From: a virus
IMG/VR virus record: IMGVR_UViG_3300048135_000891
Location: 1-31,444 of that record
DNA length: 31,444 nucleotides
Direction: 5' to 3' (one strand)
Made by a program: the position numbers and the translations under genes. Below the pieces are notes generated by a model. The model saw only the letters and a program-made list of their open reading frames with translations, was not told the origin of the DNA and searched no databases. Every line of letters begins with the position of its first letter. Position 1 is the first letter of the stretch. Below, in pieces: positions 19,901-29,300 of the stretch.

Positions 19901-21740
19901 AAAATTGTCTATATAAATCAAAATAATCCTCACCATAAGTGTAGTCCTTATTTTTTGTTTTTATAATCTTGGGGTTAGATAGTAAGTTGGAATTCTCAGT
20001 ATCTAATTCCGTTGATGACCTATGTTGTAGACTTATCTCATACCAACCCGCTCCTTTTTGGAAGAACACATCATTATTCTCACTTACAATCTTTTGTGTA
20101 TCACCATACTTTGTTGTTCCCGTCAATACTATCGGATATTCATCTACTTGATATGTTGTGGTACCCGTTGTTGTTATTCCTTGGTATATGAAAGAATATG
20201 TTTTATCCTCAAGGTCTATCTGACCAACAGTGAACGTTTTTTCTAATTGAGTTAAATCATAAATGTCGTTATCAATATCTGTAGACAACTTCTTTACATC
20301 ATCATATTTGTATACGTGTTCATTTATTTTAATTAAAGGTTCAGGTGCACCAATAAATCTTAAGAAAAATTCAATTGATTTTCTTGTACCCTTTGATTTG
20401 TAAATTCTTACAAGATTAATGACCAACCTTCTATAGAATTCCGCCTCCGCCTCAACCATATTCATTCCAAGGTTATTACCTTCGAATTGACTTTCTATTC
20501 TTGAATATAGTGTATCTTCAAATGTTTTCTCATCAAATAGATTTACAGAATCTAAACCTAAGGTATTTGATAAATTCTTTAATAGTACATCGGGGATGTT
20601 ATTGATTTTATCATAACTTACATTTCTCATGTATGCTATGTTGTCTATAAATTTCTTAACAGAATCAAACCCACTACCGTAGATCTGAAACATTGAAGAC
20701 ATTCTTTGGTCTTCAGTATCAAACTCGTTTAGAGATGCGGTCGTTAAGAATCTTGAAATTAAATTAGACTTATATTGATCAATCTCATCACCAATCGATT
20801 TTAAACTTTCAAGGTATGAGAGATATTCTGTACCTCCTATCTTTATATTCCAATTGTCTTTAAAGACTGGCCAAGTAATTTTAGTGGTTACTGTTTCTGT
20901 TTTAGAACCATCTAAAGAATCTTTTGGTAATTTAAACTCCGCAGTATACCTTGGTGAAGATTCCCTATCTAATATTAACTTTTCTAAATCATCTAAACTT
21001 TCGAAGAATTCTTCTACAGTATTACTGATAGGTCTAATAAGGAAGTTTTCACTGTATGTCGATCCACTAAACGGTTTACCCTTAACCTTTAATGTTATAA
21101 GTCCGTCAGTACCCGCCTTTGAATATGTTAGTATTTCATACTCTACTTCATCAATAATAAGGGAGTACTTGGAATAATTTTCAAAAAAGTTTTTAAACTC
21201 ATTACTAACCTCAGGACTTACATTACTTGAAGGTTTTTCAAGTACAATATCTAAAGGGTTGAATATTTTTGACTTCTCAAACTTAAAAGTGGTTGTTCTC
21301 GCTTTAATATCGTATGTGATATTTTCAGCGGTATATTGTGAAAATGAAATGGGAGTATCCTTGTCAATATAAAATCCCGCAGGGAATTGTTCTATTATAT
21401 TATTGACGGATGAGGATAACCTCTTATTTAAAGACCCGAATAATGTCTTAGAACCCGCGTCTTTATTTTGTCTAAATTTTACCTTACCCTCTTTCTTTAC
21501 TGACCTATTAGATTTAGTTTTAGGTGCTTCAGTTTCTTCTTTAAGATCATCTATCGTTAAGAACTCAGAGAAAGGTACAGATGTGAAACTTTTAGTATCT
21601 CTTTGTGGTATCGTCTTATCTATCGAAAAGTTTGTTGCAGTCAGCTGACTTGACCCATCAGTAATTTGATTACCGATTAAGTTATCATTAAAGGTATCCC
21701 TTCCGCTTGCAGCTTGACTTGGAACTTTTCTTTTCGCCAT
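13935..21740 (-). CDS. Baseplate/tail protein fused to an 18-bead Thr/Pro array
   Basis: 2601 residues, about the largest protein here. Residues 1-1570 are the structural part. Within it, residues about 338-490 resemble the P2 gpI type of tail protein: an alpha-rich stretch, then [20 protein letters not shown], the Lys/Gly-Thr-Arg signature followed by a conserved FxG. Further beta-rich domains follow. Residues 1576-2446 are almost only Thr, Pro, Ser, Asn and Glu, interrupted by 18 copies of (N/D)CDFD(I/V)D(V/I)D(L/V). Residues 2447-2601 form a C-terminal domain with several Cys, likely the distal tip. The start overlaps the stop of the upstream gene by one base. I infer a baseplate-anchored flexible fibre. 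T4 and P2 have no equivalent tail of this type. The gp12/gp10 equivalents of T4 were not identified, so this protein may replace them. Confidence 0.82.
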   Translation of the reverse strand: MAKRKVPSQAASGRDTFNDNLIGNQITDGSSQLTATNFSIDKTIPQRDTKSFTSVPFSEFLTIDDLKEETEAPKTKSNRSVKKEGKVKFRQNKDAGSKTLFGSLNKRLSSSVNNIIEQFPAGFYIDKDTPISFSQYTAENITYDIKARTTTFKFEKSKIFNPLDIVLEKPSSNVSPEVSNEFKNFFENYSKYSLIIDEVEYEILTYSKAGTDGLITLKVKGKPFSGSTYSENFLIRPISNTVEEFFESLDDLEKLILDRESSPRYTAEFKLPKDSLDGSKTETVTTKITWPVFKDNWNIKIGGTEYLSYLESLKSIGDEIDQYKSNLISRFLTTASLNEFDTEDQRMSSMFQIYGSGFDSVKKFIDNIAYMRNVSYDKINNIPDVLLKNLSNTLGLDSVNLFDEKTFEDTLYSRIESQFEGNNLGMNMVEAEAEFYRRLVINLVRIYKSKGTRKSIEFFLRFIGAPEPLIKINEHVYKYDDVKKLSTDIDNDIYDLTQLEKTFTVGQIDLEDKTYSFIYQGITTTGTTTYQVDEYPIVLTGTTKYGDTQKIVSENNDVFFQKGAGWYEISLQHRSSTELDTENSNLLSNPKIIKTKNKDYTYGEDYFDLYRQFYGLDYGHELHNTVDNEKTELLSDVDSKTLNRKNIQIYLSSAQGIDYDVYRKSRDLEVSFGLKTLEPQTGFTFAEYMDNVLNEQIRNSHTVKYQKSYIQLEDVYWGYLEKVGTPYSFPTVNEFINRMSPHWVEIIEQFVPATTLWTGGNILENSRIGRSKHDYLKPCTIEQVEDNLYPKLGFEHSIEEDLEVYFLGDKDLFRGLTVVSGVTYVLKIVLMGEEYTASSPITLTGGQLFDPFISTSECTTINDVIFSGGETFDGSKHLPLLCDFKCNLNPDRDVLDPLWVNAVNSIFSQINEKYYTKTAYTGYDTISNHAGGEGYERITGNTETSDENQNIENGFNNQLSANGENYGYENVPIVSHEIFTDSDGVQKIRITPFTYDTQLYIANPGDPYGDAYIPADLDCLDLSTFDFFWESTYLTGTTQCDPKVKVYGPNTFYTLPEDEDDCILMEDVYFEVSGVTFGNEDTVDDGDPCTDCPPYNTSWPLNIFIDCVGGYNESISGHTYTVNHVSGCTFVVNNVRENDIIDISITDAANCDQKIRIEGLQQKFEWDPVDGDDVTTSRSHYLQYSFDTYDDGDDPDSSDPLNSQSGITFCDNYSGYTLQPIVQYRPTFDYGLRQNTKVIKVNNGVILDENTTWDQIQTYLDDNTLEKVNIENVVIGDQLLSGVYKDCPFSSQDYNDAVISGYSFSYDYKVVTVENKDCLGSTKINKINERFSFLPNTRLWVMTKTMEDGSQGDNWRFTEKYPEELYPRPDDPIDPCCSYQVGYYESGDYIFNEHGFPIEVLKVDLDYCVRDLFYHLNVSPTSVYDVSTNCSEVILFNGDSEDCVLVGHDEQKFENMDMKMQQYFQDKLDCSDMPDIDDIERDLTGLDDCDTLNAFKLKHFDTGEIRYTAINEDFNIGDAVNIEFINSGSQNEEINLIQKLSPGQNCWIVISKVYANVIDYIVSGPCDDVRRPGPSATPTSTPTPTPTPTNSPTPTPTSSPTPTSTETPTPTPTDTPVPTSTETPTPTPTDTPIPTSTETPTPTPTDTPIPTSTETPTPTPTPNCDFDIDVDLTTPTPTPTNTSIPTPTPTPNCDFDIDVDLTTPTPTPSPTSSPTPTPTLDCDFDIDVDLVTPTPTPSPTSSPTPTPTIDCDFDIDIDVVTPTPTSTNIPPTSTPTPTPTLDCDFDIDIDVVTPTPTPTPTESSTPTPTPTLTPTPSPTTDCDFDIDVDLVTPTPTTTSSPTPNPTNTPTPTPTPDCDFDIDVDLVTPTPTSTNIPPTSTPTPTPTPNCDFDVDVDLVTPTPTPTPTQVPNPTNVSNPPTSTPTPTPTLDCDFDIDVDLVTPTPTSTPTSTPTPTESSTPTPTPSPTPNCDFDIDVDLVTPTPTPTSSPTPSPTSSPTPTPTPDCDFDIDIDVVTPTPTPSPSPTSTNTPTFTPTPTSTNTPTPTPTPNCDFDIDVDVVTPTPTPSPSPTSTPTPSPSPTSTPTPSPSPTNTPTPSPTPNCDFDIDVDVVTPTPTPSPSPTSSPTPNPTSTPTNTPTPSPTNTPTPTPTPNCDFDIDVDVVTPTPTPTSSPTPSPTNTPTPTPTNTPTPSPTSSLTPTPTSTSTPTPTPTPNCDFDIDVDVVTPTPTPTNTPTPSPTSSPTPTPSSSPTSTPTNTPTPSPTSSPTPSPTNTPTPTPTPNCDFDVDVDVVTPTPTPTNTPTPSPTNTPTPTPTSTETPTPTPTSSPTPSPTSTPTPTPTPNCDFDIDVDVVTPTPTPSPTSTPTPTPSPSPTNTPTPSPTSTPTNTPTPSPTSTPTPTPTPNCDFDVDVDVVTPTPTPTSSPTPSPTETPTPTPTPSPTPSPTPSPTPIDCPAPCTTTINSDLFQTWNANLVGSNFKELGGYCNEVRDKSGNVVSTNSEEWTYDTNTCIVYVYYENSTTRKSCIGEHTSPVGTEVSSFDHTDGTLTPTGSNRLFDTDIRFIDNDNNAIIIVTEWDSTLTSLLHVHILCDCSFEGDVTVHNLK
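14401..17014 (-). repeat. Bead-on-a-string array: 18 CDFDIDVD units separated by Thr/Pro linkers
   Basis: Eighteen units located by their Cys codon at about 16747, 16661, 16574, 16487, 16391, 16274, 16169, 16073, 15947, 15830, 15725, 15590, 15437, 15284, 15101, 14900, 14717 and 14534. Spacing grows along the protein from about 29 residues at the first units to 61-67 at the last. The first ten are mostly of the DVDLVT type, the last eight of the DVDVVT type. The plus strand is very G/T-rich throughout. Confidence 0.92.
15481..15557 (-). repeat. Perfect 30-bp tandem repeat, about 2.6 copies
   Basis: Two identical 30-bp units (15481-15510 and 15511-15540) and 17 bases of a third encode the linker between beads 12 and 13 ([10 protein letters not shown] repeated). 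Identity at silent positions shows a very recent expansion. Confidence 0.9.
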
Positions 21741-22654
21741 TATTCAGTGATATCATCAAAGTTTTTAGTTTCATCAATGTCGTCCCTCTCTTCTCTCACT
21801 TCGAAAAGTGTTTCGTTGAACTCATCTCTTACTTCAAACAAGTTAAATTGTTTGTAGATATTGTTTTCTGCGGTATAGATTGTATATATTCCATCAGAGA
21901 TAGATTTAGTCTGATTACCATAGAATGCATATGCTAATGTTGTCTCGTCATGTTCTACCATTTCAACCTCAACCGTTGTAGGGTTAAAGAATGTATTTGA
22001 TAGAATTATATTTTGAGATGGTTCCCCTATAAAAGGTACCGTATTTGGTCTATTTGATGGTGCTGATGACGGGGTTACCGTTAAAAACAACAAATTAGTT
22101 GCTTGGTCTGTGTATTGGTATCTTATCGCCTTTTGAGTTGTACTCGTCAGGTTTGATGTAATAGGAGTACAGTAGAATGAGGATGTAACAACTCTATAAA
22201 AATTAGGGGTTTTACTTCCGTCACTATTCAAATACTCAACTCTGTATCCAACCAACCCTTGAGGGTTAAACTTATTTCTATCTGTGGCAGGTACATTACT
22301 AAGATCTATAATAATTCCTCTTACCGATGGTAATGATGCTAACACCCCACAATCAGTTATAGATGTTCTTATCTGTTTAGGTCTAAGATGTAAGGTATAT
22401 ATACCTAACTCATCAAAGTCCGCCGTATCTAACTTTAAATTATATAACCCACCTAAAATTTCTACGTCGGGTGCGTTAGCCGCGTCCGTCGTATCTGAAT
22501 TGTGATAGACAGGTGTTAATATATCTTCTGAATTTAATTTTTTAAATTGTACAGGTGCGTCGGATGTTCTCCCTGAAACGTAATGATAGAAAATTTCTAC
22601 GTCTGCTGGTGACACATCTGCCGGTCTAACTGTACCATAACTACCTACTGCCAT
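21740..22654 (-). CDS. Putative baseplate/tail structural protein
   Basis: 304 residues starting [20 protein letters not shown]. Beta-rich with no membrane segment; the C-terminal 35 residues are highly acidic ([15 protein letters not shown]). I do not recognise a named family, but its place between baseplate proteins and the fibre-like 2601-residue protein, with which it overlaps by one base, makes a baseplate or fibre-attachment role likely (inference). The start is supported by the one visible Shine-Dalgarno-like site in the window, AAAAGGAT just before the ATG, and by a TATTTATT motif slightly farther upstream. Confidence 0.75.
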   Translation of the reverse strand: MAVGSYGTVRPADVSPADVEIFYHYVSGRTSDAPVQFKKLNSEDILTPVYHNSDTTDAANAPDVEILGGLYNLKLDTADFDELGIYTLHLRPKQIRTSITDCGVLASLPSVRGIIIDLSNVPATDRNKFNPQGLVGYRVEYLNSDGSKTPNFYRVVTSSFYCTPITSNLTSTTQKAIRYQYTDQATNLLFLTVTPSSAPSNRPNTVPFIGEPSQNIILSNTFFNPTTVEVEMVEHDETTLAYAFYGNQTKSISDGIYTIYTAENNIYKQFNLFEVRDEFNETLFEVREERDDIDETKNFDDITE

Positions 22655-22666
22655 ATCCTTTTAATT

Positions 22667-22674
22667 AATAAATA
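22667..22674 (-). promoter_or_regulatory. TATTTATT, one-base variant of the intergenic motif
   Basis: Reads TATTTATT on the coding strand, 12 nt before the start at 22654, in the only gap (25 nt) inside the baseplate block. It differs from the exact motif at the last base, so it may be a weaker version or chance. Confidence 0.25.
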
Positions 22675-22679
22675 TTATT

Positions 22680-23600
22680 CTATTGTTTTTTAACTTGGAA
22701 AAATCCATTTCCGTAGATATCAATTTCACCTACGTTATCAATTTCACCTAATCTGAGGTTCATTTCCAAAACCCCTTGTTTACCTCTTTCAACAAATACG
22801 TCGGAAAAAATACTTGGTTCGTCAATAAATCCAATGAAATGTTCGTTTCTCGTTAACATCTCATTAAAGACCTCTTCTTTTTGAAAATCTGTTGTTGTTC
22901 CCGTTATTGTTGTTATTCCGTCATCATAATCCTTATATGATAAATTATCTATAGTATATCCTGTATAACTACCCACACCGTCGGTACCTACTGTTGCTCC
23001 TTGGTAAGTACTTTCTCCATACCTCTTTAATTCACTTAACCTACTTCTCCCCTTAGCCGCAAAATATATTGGTCCATCTGAGTCCTTTTCTACATAATCT
23101 AAATCATTTATGTAATCTTGGGTAATAGTGACTCCCGTAGTGTATGGTAATATAAATGGTCCAAAAGATCCGTTAGAGTTAGTCACTGTTGTGTTTTCGG
23201 GTACTGTAATTTTTTTTGTTATTTTTTTCTGAGTCCAATTATTAGTTAAACCAATAGACACATTATAAGTACCTGAAGAAGGAAATGTATGTTGTTTATA
23301 TTCTAAATTATTACCAAGACCAACACCAATAGTATCTACCGAACCATCACCCCAATCAATAGAAAAATTTTCATTTTTAATTATTCTTAATGCATCCCTA
23401 TTAACTGAGTTATATAATCTAATTGTATTACCACCTGTATGTTGGTAATTAAAGTTGGTTATTTGTTCAACTTGTTCAATATCTCCTTCGAATCCAACCA
23501 TTCCACCCATCTCATAACCTTTACTGTCCAAGTATATTGGTAAATGGTATGTTGTACCAGTGATTGATTTTAGTATTTTATAATAATTTTTATTCATCAT
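22680..23600 (-). CDS. Baseplate/tail structural protein with PKD-like domain
   Basis: 306 residues starting MMNKNYYKILKSI. Residues about 78-130 carry PKD-domain hallmarks: FSIDWGDGSVDTIG, then QHTFPSSGTYNVSIGL, the WGDG loop and the H-x-F/Y-x-x-x-G-x-Y-x-V strand pair. PKD domains are Ig-like beta sandwiches that often act as spacers or in protein-protein or glycan contact. The C-terminal segment (FIDEPSIFSDVFVERGKQ, then RLGEIDNVGEIDIYGNGFF) looks like a conserved structural end, possibly for assembly; I cannot name the family. The gene abuts the upstream gene, with its ATG directly after that stop, and lies before the 304-residue gene, so it belongs to the baseplate operon. Either of the two tandem ATGs could be used. 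Confidence 0.78.
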   Translation of the reverse strand: MMNKNYYKILKSITGTTYHLPIYLDSKGYEMGGMVGFEGDIEQVEQITNFNYQHTGGNTIRLYNSVNRDALRIIKNENFSIDWGDGSVDTIGVGLGNNLEYKQHTFPSSGTYNVSIGLTNNWTQKKITKKITVPENTTVTNSNGSFGPFILPYTTGVTITQDYINDLDYVEKDSDGPIYFAAKGRSRLSELKRYGESTYQGATVGTDGVGSYTGYTIDNLSYKDYDDGITTITGTTTDFQKEEVFNEMLTRNEHFIGFIDEPSIFSDVFVERGKQGVLEMNLRLGEIDNVGEIDIYGNGFFQVKKQ

Positions 23601-24563
23601 TTAATCGGTTGAAGTATTAGGGTCTTCAGGTGTTGATGGTGTTGAAGAATTTGGTGGAGGGGCACTGTCAACCACTGTCGGTATTTCATAAAACTTTATA
23701 GGGTCCCCACTCATACCCTTTCGATTTGATGTGTATGGGGAAGTCCCGTTGTATTCTGAAATAGTGTAATGGTATGTGGGTGTGTTGGTCCTATCCATCT
23801 CTACTTGGAAGTATAGATCTTGTTCTTCCACAATACTTGAAGTGTCTGTTATTTCTTTATTTGCAAATGGTACCTTACTACCATCAAAAGAATTGTAAAA
23901 CTTTGCGGTCATAAAGAAAGTAGTCCCTGTAAGTTCTGTCTCTTCTAAAACAGTATCGTCATGGAACCAAAAAAGATACATATTCTCTTTGTTTCTCATA
24001 CTTGAACCAAAAAATACAGGTACATATATTTTCTCGAACTTATTTTCAAAGGTTGCTCTTTCTCCAACCGCGGGTGCTAAATTTTTTGCAAAAACCAATC
24101 TCCTATTAGATCTGTTAGGTGGTTCGTTATTGGGGGTTTTATAAAACTCTAACCTAAAAAAACTATATTTTAAGTTAGCCATTAATTTATCTGTTTGGGT
24201 AATACCTACGTTTTTATAATCTAATGTGTAGACATTTGATGGGTTTTTAAAATAAAAGTAAAACCATATATCAGTTTGTTCTACGGAACTAACAGTAGTT
24301 GTAAATAATGATGTTGAAAATGCTGAATCATTACTACCGTCAGGGGCCGATGTGTCTCCAGAACCAGGTAGTTGACCTATTGTAGAGACATAAGGTTTAT
24401 GAACATACCTATTAGTTTCGTAGTTCTCAACAGGATTTATAATGTCTTTTAAAACCTCATCCTCATATGACTGAAAATTCTCGTCCCATCCGGCATCAGT
24501 TTTAAAGTTTTGTTCCTTATTGATTAATAAGTTCTTATTATTTTGATTAAATCTAATTTTCAT
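23601..24563 (-). CDS. Putative baseplate/tail structural protein
   Basis: 320 residues starting MKIRFNQNNKNLLINKEQNF. Mixed beta-rich protein with aromatic strands (DIWFYFYF, YVPVFFGSSMRNKENMYLF) and a low-complexity Pro/Ser/Thr-rich C-terminus (APPPNSSTPSTPEDPN). No enzyme motif, signal peptide or membrane segment is visible. Family not recognised. It abuts the genes on both sides, so it is co-translated with them, and its location between the gp6/gp7-like genes and the fibre genes corresponds to the T4 gp8-gp11 region; a wedge or fibre-connector role is inferred from that alone. Confidence 0.75.
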   Translation of the reverse strand: MKIRFNQNNKNLLINKEQNFKTDAGWDENFQSYEDEVLKDIINPVENYETNRYVHKPYVSTIGQLPGSGDTSAPDGSNDSAFSTSLFTTTVSSVEQTDIWFYFYFKNPSNVYTLDYKNVGITQTDKLMANLKYSFFRLEFYKTPNNEPPNRSNRRLVFAKNLAPAVGERATFENKFEKIYVPVFFGSSMRNKENMYLFWFHDDTVLEETELTGTTFFMTAKFYNSFDGSKVPFANKEITDTSSIVEEQDLYFQVEMDRTNTPTYHYTISEYNGTSPYTSNRKGMSGDPIKFYEIPTVVDSAPPPNSSTPSTPEDPNTSTD

Positions 24564-26309
24564 CTAACATAGTCCGTCGTTATCCTCACTGAAATTAGTT
24601 AGACCATCACTTTTATTCATGAAGGTCTCCTCATTTCTAAGGTAAAAGTTTATGTCAGATTTGACGTAATGTTGTCCATTTGTAAATGGGTGGTTTGTTC
24701 CAAATCCATCCGGATCAATATATCCATGGTCATATAAATCTCTCCATTTCCATAAGACCCTATATTCATCGTAAACAGAGTTCTCGGGTAGTCCATATAT
24801 TTGATCCGTATTTGCGGTCTCCACATATGGTGACAATTCTCTTAATTTAACTCTTTGGTGAGGTTGGTAGTATAAACCTAAAGGGTTTGTTGTTGTTGAT
24901 CCTGCATTTGTACTTACTTGTCCGTGATCAAAAATATTAAAATCAATTGTGTATTTATGAAACGACTCGGACAATATAGTTTCTTTAAAATCTTCCTTAT
25001 TATACTCTACAAACGCCCCTAAAATATCGTCACCTTTTTGAAGTTCCGTACCTTGGGTAAATGTAAATCCACTGTTAGTAAAATTAGTTGATTGTAGTCC
25101 CGAATCCGATCCCGCAAATGTCCTATCAAAGTGATTATCAACCCAATCATTATGAAAATGAAATTTATATCCATGTCTTGGAGGATATTGAAAATACCCA
25201 TTACCATTTTTAAAAACCTTTGTTACGTACGCATCAGTTATTGTATACCCTAAATTATTCGTTAAACCATTTATATCTATCTCATCTTTAAAATGAAATA
25301 GAACCGTTTCAGGTCTATTCTGTACCGTATACACATCATTTCTATTGTCCGCGGTTTCAAACTGTAATTTTCTTTCTATTTCAAAAACAGGTGTTTCAAA
25401 ACCTGTTCTATCTATTATACAGTCGTCGGTATTTGTAAGTATTTTATGTTTATGAACATAATACTCAGATGTTGTTCCCGACATTCTTGATTTGTCTATA
25501 CATCTTTTACCGAAAACCACCCCACTCATTGTTTGTGAATTAGATAGTGCCGACTTTTGTATGATTAATACATATTTCTCAGAGTCAAATATTTCATTAC
25601 CTACTGAAGATATTGGGAATATTCTATCCAATTCGGTACCACTACTTATTGAAGTTCCTGAAACTATTACGAATTCCCCCTGTTTCATATTATGTGGTAT
25701 TGGACTTGTAAGTTCGTAGTAGTTCGGATACTCCGTTATCCTAAACGGTACTCCATTAGATGCTGTAAAACTATACTCCGTATTTCCCGACAAAGTATAC
25801 TTCATTTGGTGTGTTGAGTCTTTATCATAGACATATGATAAAAACACATTCCAATTTGTAGATGCAGAGTCTATTTCATTTATCACTCTATGTGTGGTAT
25901 CACCTGTTATAAATATGTTGGGATCATAGGTCCCCATTGTAGTACCTGTTGAAATGGAGACTTCTCTAACATAATCGTTTCTAATGAATGCAAATTCGTT
26001 ATATGGTAAATACCCTGTAAAATCCCCATCAAGACCATCACCAATAACATAAAGGTTATTACGTAAGGGATCATATGTGGTGGTTCCACTATATGTGTTT
26101 CTAAACACCATATTCATCTTACCGTAAATTCTATATTTAGTACTTTCATTGCGTTCCTTTCTATAAAGTTCAGCAATATCTAATACTATATTTTTATCAC
26201 CTTCTCTTAATAAACTCTTATCTTCTTCAAAATTTATTCTTAAAGTTAAATCCTCGGATTCCGCCTTTTTATATCGTTTACTCGGCGCTACAATTTTCTT
26301 TTTTATCAT
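24564..26309 (-). CDS. Putative baseplate wedge structural protein
   Basis: 581 residues starting MIKKKIVAPSKRYKKAESED. Beta-rich throughout with three [ST]GTT turns, a HxHxxW segment (YKFHFHNDW, about residue 390) and a Trp/Asp-rich C-terminus (VLWKWRDLYDHGYIDPDGFG). I do not recognise a family. Its start overlaps the stop of the 1314-residue gene by four bases (ATGA), typical of tightly coupled subunits made in ratio. By order it takes the T4 gp8 position, directly after gp6 and gp7 equivalents, but sequence-level homology to gp8 could not be seen. Confidence 0.75.
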   Translation of the reverse strand: MIKKKIVAPSKRYKKAESEDLTLRINFEEDKSLLREGDKNIVLDIAELYRKERNESTKYRIYGKMNMVFRNTYSGTTTYDPLRNNLYVIGDGLDGDFTGYLPYNEFAFIRNDYVREVSISTGTTMGTYDPNIFITGDTTHRVINEIDSASTNWNVFLSYVYDKDSTHQMKYTLSGNTEYSFTASNGVPFRITEYPNYYELTSPIPHNMKQGEFVIVSGTSISSGTELDRIFPISSVGNEIFDSEKYVLIIQKSALSNSQTMSGVVFGKRCIDKSRMSGTTSEYYVHKHKILTNTDDCIIDRTGFETPVFEIERKLQFETADNRNDVYTVQNRPETVLFHFKDEIDINGLTNNLGYTITDAYVTKVFKNGNGYFQYPPRHGYKFHFHNDWVDNHFDRTFAGSDSGLQSTNFTNSGFTFTQGTELQKGDDILGAFVEYNKEDFKETILSESFHKYTIDFNIFDHGQVSTNAGSTTTNPLGLYYQPHQRVKLRELSPYVETANTDQIYGLPENSVYDEYRVLWKWRDLYDHGYIDPDGFGTNHPFTNGQHYVKSDINFYLRNEETFMNKSDGLTNFSEDNDGLC

Positions 26310-29300
26310 AATGGACCAAAGTTTTTAACGAATTTATTCCAAGAAGACTTACCCGTCCTCAAACCAAAATAAAAGAAATAGGGACCACCTATTGGTATGT
26401 TAGTATCTGAGTAATTATCATCTCCACAATCTCTAATTGGTGGTAAAATAGAACCGTCATAATAATGACTATTTATATTATCCGTTGGTTCACCACCAGC
26501 ATCATTATATGGGTCTATCTCCATTAATCCTGGGTAAGTCCAACCTCCTTGATATTTTGTGGTATGTATTGTCCCTAAACTCCATTCCTGTTTTTCCGAA
26601 TCTCCACCATTGGACCCGAACCCATCACCTAACTTATTCCATCTATAGTACGGTACTTCTTGAGCAGTCTCTGTCAAGTTTCCTGCAGAGTTTATACATA
26701 ACCTAAGTAAGGTACCGTCTTTTTCAACAATTTCTGTATCCTCATCGTCTTCGGAAAAAGTAAAATCAATACCAACGGGACCAAAACCATCAAAGAATTG
26801 TTGATTTGGTGACCAATAAGGACTCTCATCGTCCTCATCGTTATATCCATATATACCCATTTGAGAATTAAAATTAAGTAGTTGGGCAATATCTCCATCG
26901 ATTTTACCCCCACCCCTTCTATCAAAAAGATCTTGAACTTTTAATTTACCTTGCTCTTTAACCTCTTTAGATGCAATAATGTATTCCATTAAGTCGTTAA
27001 TGTCTTGGTATGATGTGGTACCTATACTTTTAGATACCGAACAATTAACGTCTAATTCTGGATCTACACATATTTCTTTTATAAACATGTTTCTTGGCCC
27101 CAAATCCATTATAGTGGTAGGAAACAGTATTTCCCCATATCCACTTTCTCCAACCTGTCCAATAAAATTACCATTATGGTATGGTGTTGATCTATAGTAG
27201 TAATGAACACCAGTATCATCAGATATTCTCTCAATTAAATCTTTACAATACCTTGCGTTATCACCACCCTTTCTTCTTCTGAACTGAAAGAAATATAGTG
27301 AACCATTTAACCAACTATTACCAAAACTGTATGAAGTGATCCCCGCACACATTAACTTACCGAGTAGTTTTCTTCTAGAGTAATTTTTAATTAGTTTTGA
27401 GTTTTTTCCTGTCGTAGCGACAAGAGCATATTGTCCATCCGCAAATTCAGAGTAACCTGAAGCGGTACCATCACAATCTTCCGAGTCTAACCCAACTACA
27501 CCACACCATCCCTGTATTAATGCAACCCTTCTTGGGAAATGACAGTTTCGTTTAGATGTGCAATAAAAATCAGTACCTAAGTCACTATTTTCTGCTTTAA
27601 CACTAACACTTGCAACAATATCGGGTATCGGTGGTACGGGATCACAAGGGTCTTCGTTACCGTCATAAAATATGTCCGGATAATTCACGTGTGTGTTAGG
27701 GTTATTAACGAAGTGATCGTAAGTTTGTTGACCCGTAGAATTTATATATGCCTTTAACTCACCATGTGACGGGTCATATATCGTATCGTATTTTTGACAA
27801 CCTCCTTCAACAATTGGTTGTACACCTTGACTTACTTGTGTTAATTCAGAAACGAAATATACGTTAGATATGAGTATAACATATGACGATTGTAATGCGG
27901 TCCCACTAACAGAAATAGGTAATGGGCTATTATTTTCTAAACCATTCGCAACATAAACATCATCATGGATATTAATTGTTACACCTTCAAAATCCGCACC
28001 CTCTAACGGATAAGGTGACCCATAACCAACATACTTATATTCGTATATTGGAGGGACAGCGGGGACAAACACAACCATTATATCTGTTAGAGCCGTTGCG
28101 GGTGCACCATTCTGTGGTCCGTCGATTGCAGTTAAATCTCCATCGTCTATATTTTGTTGAGTGGCAGTTACTTCAGGTATTTCGGGAATCTCCGCAACAG
28201 TTATGTACTTTATAATATAATTTTTTAGATTAGTCACTCCACCTATTGGGATTGTTAGTCCCGGTGGGTCATCATCGGCCTCTGAATTGGGGTTATAATC
28301 ATGTACACAATTAGAGTTAGAAAGTACCGAACTAAGAGAATTAGTGGTAATATAATTTTCTAAATCTGTATTTTCATCAATCGTTGGGGCTACATTACCG
28401 TTACTGAGAAGTAGTTGATATTCACTTTCTTCTCCACCAGCTGTCTGTTCATCCGTACCAGGGTTCGTATTACACTCATAACAATCGGGGTAGTTTACCA
28501 AACCTAACCTTCTTATTGTTGTTATTTGTGCCTTTTTTGCAACGTTTGCAATTGATCTCGCCGGACCCGCAAAAAACCTCTTTTTAAATGGCCAACCTAG
28601 ATAGAATGAGTATAATGCCTCTGCAATATCAAATAACGTTTCAATAATAAAATCTAAAGCGAACTGAGTTATCAATAGATAAATCCTTTCTAAAAAATTT
28701 AAAATTATAATTATTAAAAATTTAAACTTGAAATTACTTACCGCATCGTTTATTGGAAAATACTCATTATTATTAGCACAATCCTCCTCAATAGATGGTT
28801 GTATTTCCTTGATACCAATAAAAGATTCATTTTTATCTTTTGTGAATAATGAGAAATTCTTCTCCCACCATCCTTTATTATTATATTGATTAATAAATGA
28901 TGAAACCGTATAAACTCGATTATATCTAAACGAATAGAACATATCATTTGAGAATCCGTTATTATTAATTCCCGTAATATCATCCATCGCATCTGTCGGA
29001 TAATCATCTAAATCGGTGGAAAACGCGTAGGATTTTTTATCTGTATAAGGAAAACCACTCGGACCTAATTGATGCTCTTTTATTTGAGGTATTAAGTATT
29101 TTCCTCTGTATTGTTTTCTCGCACCATTATCATTTTGTAACGATAGTCTAAACCTATATGTTCCTCTTGTTGGTATTCCTCTTTGGGTATCTTTAGTCTC
29201 TACTAATTCACCGAATTCATTTGTAATTCTATATCCCATATTCATAGGAACCCTGAAAAAGAAATTGCCTTCTTTATCTATCTGAGAATCTAACTGTATC

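Noticed and set aside
28575-28740. Hydrophobic segment as a signal peptide or a separate holin-like gene
   Set aside because: It lies in the middle of one continuous 1314-codon frame with no internal start context, so it is part of the structural protein.
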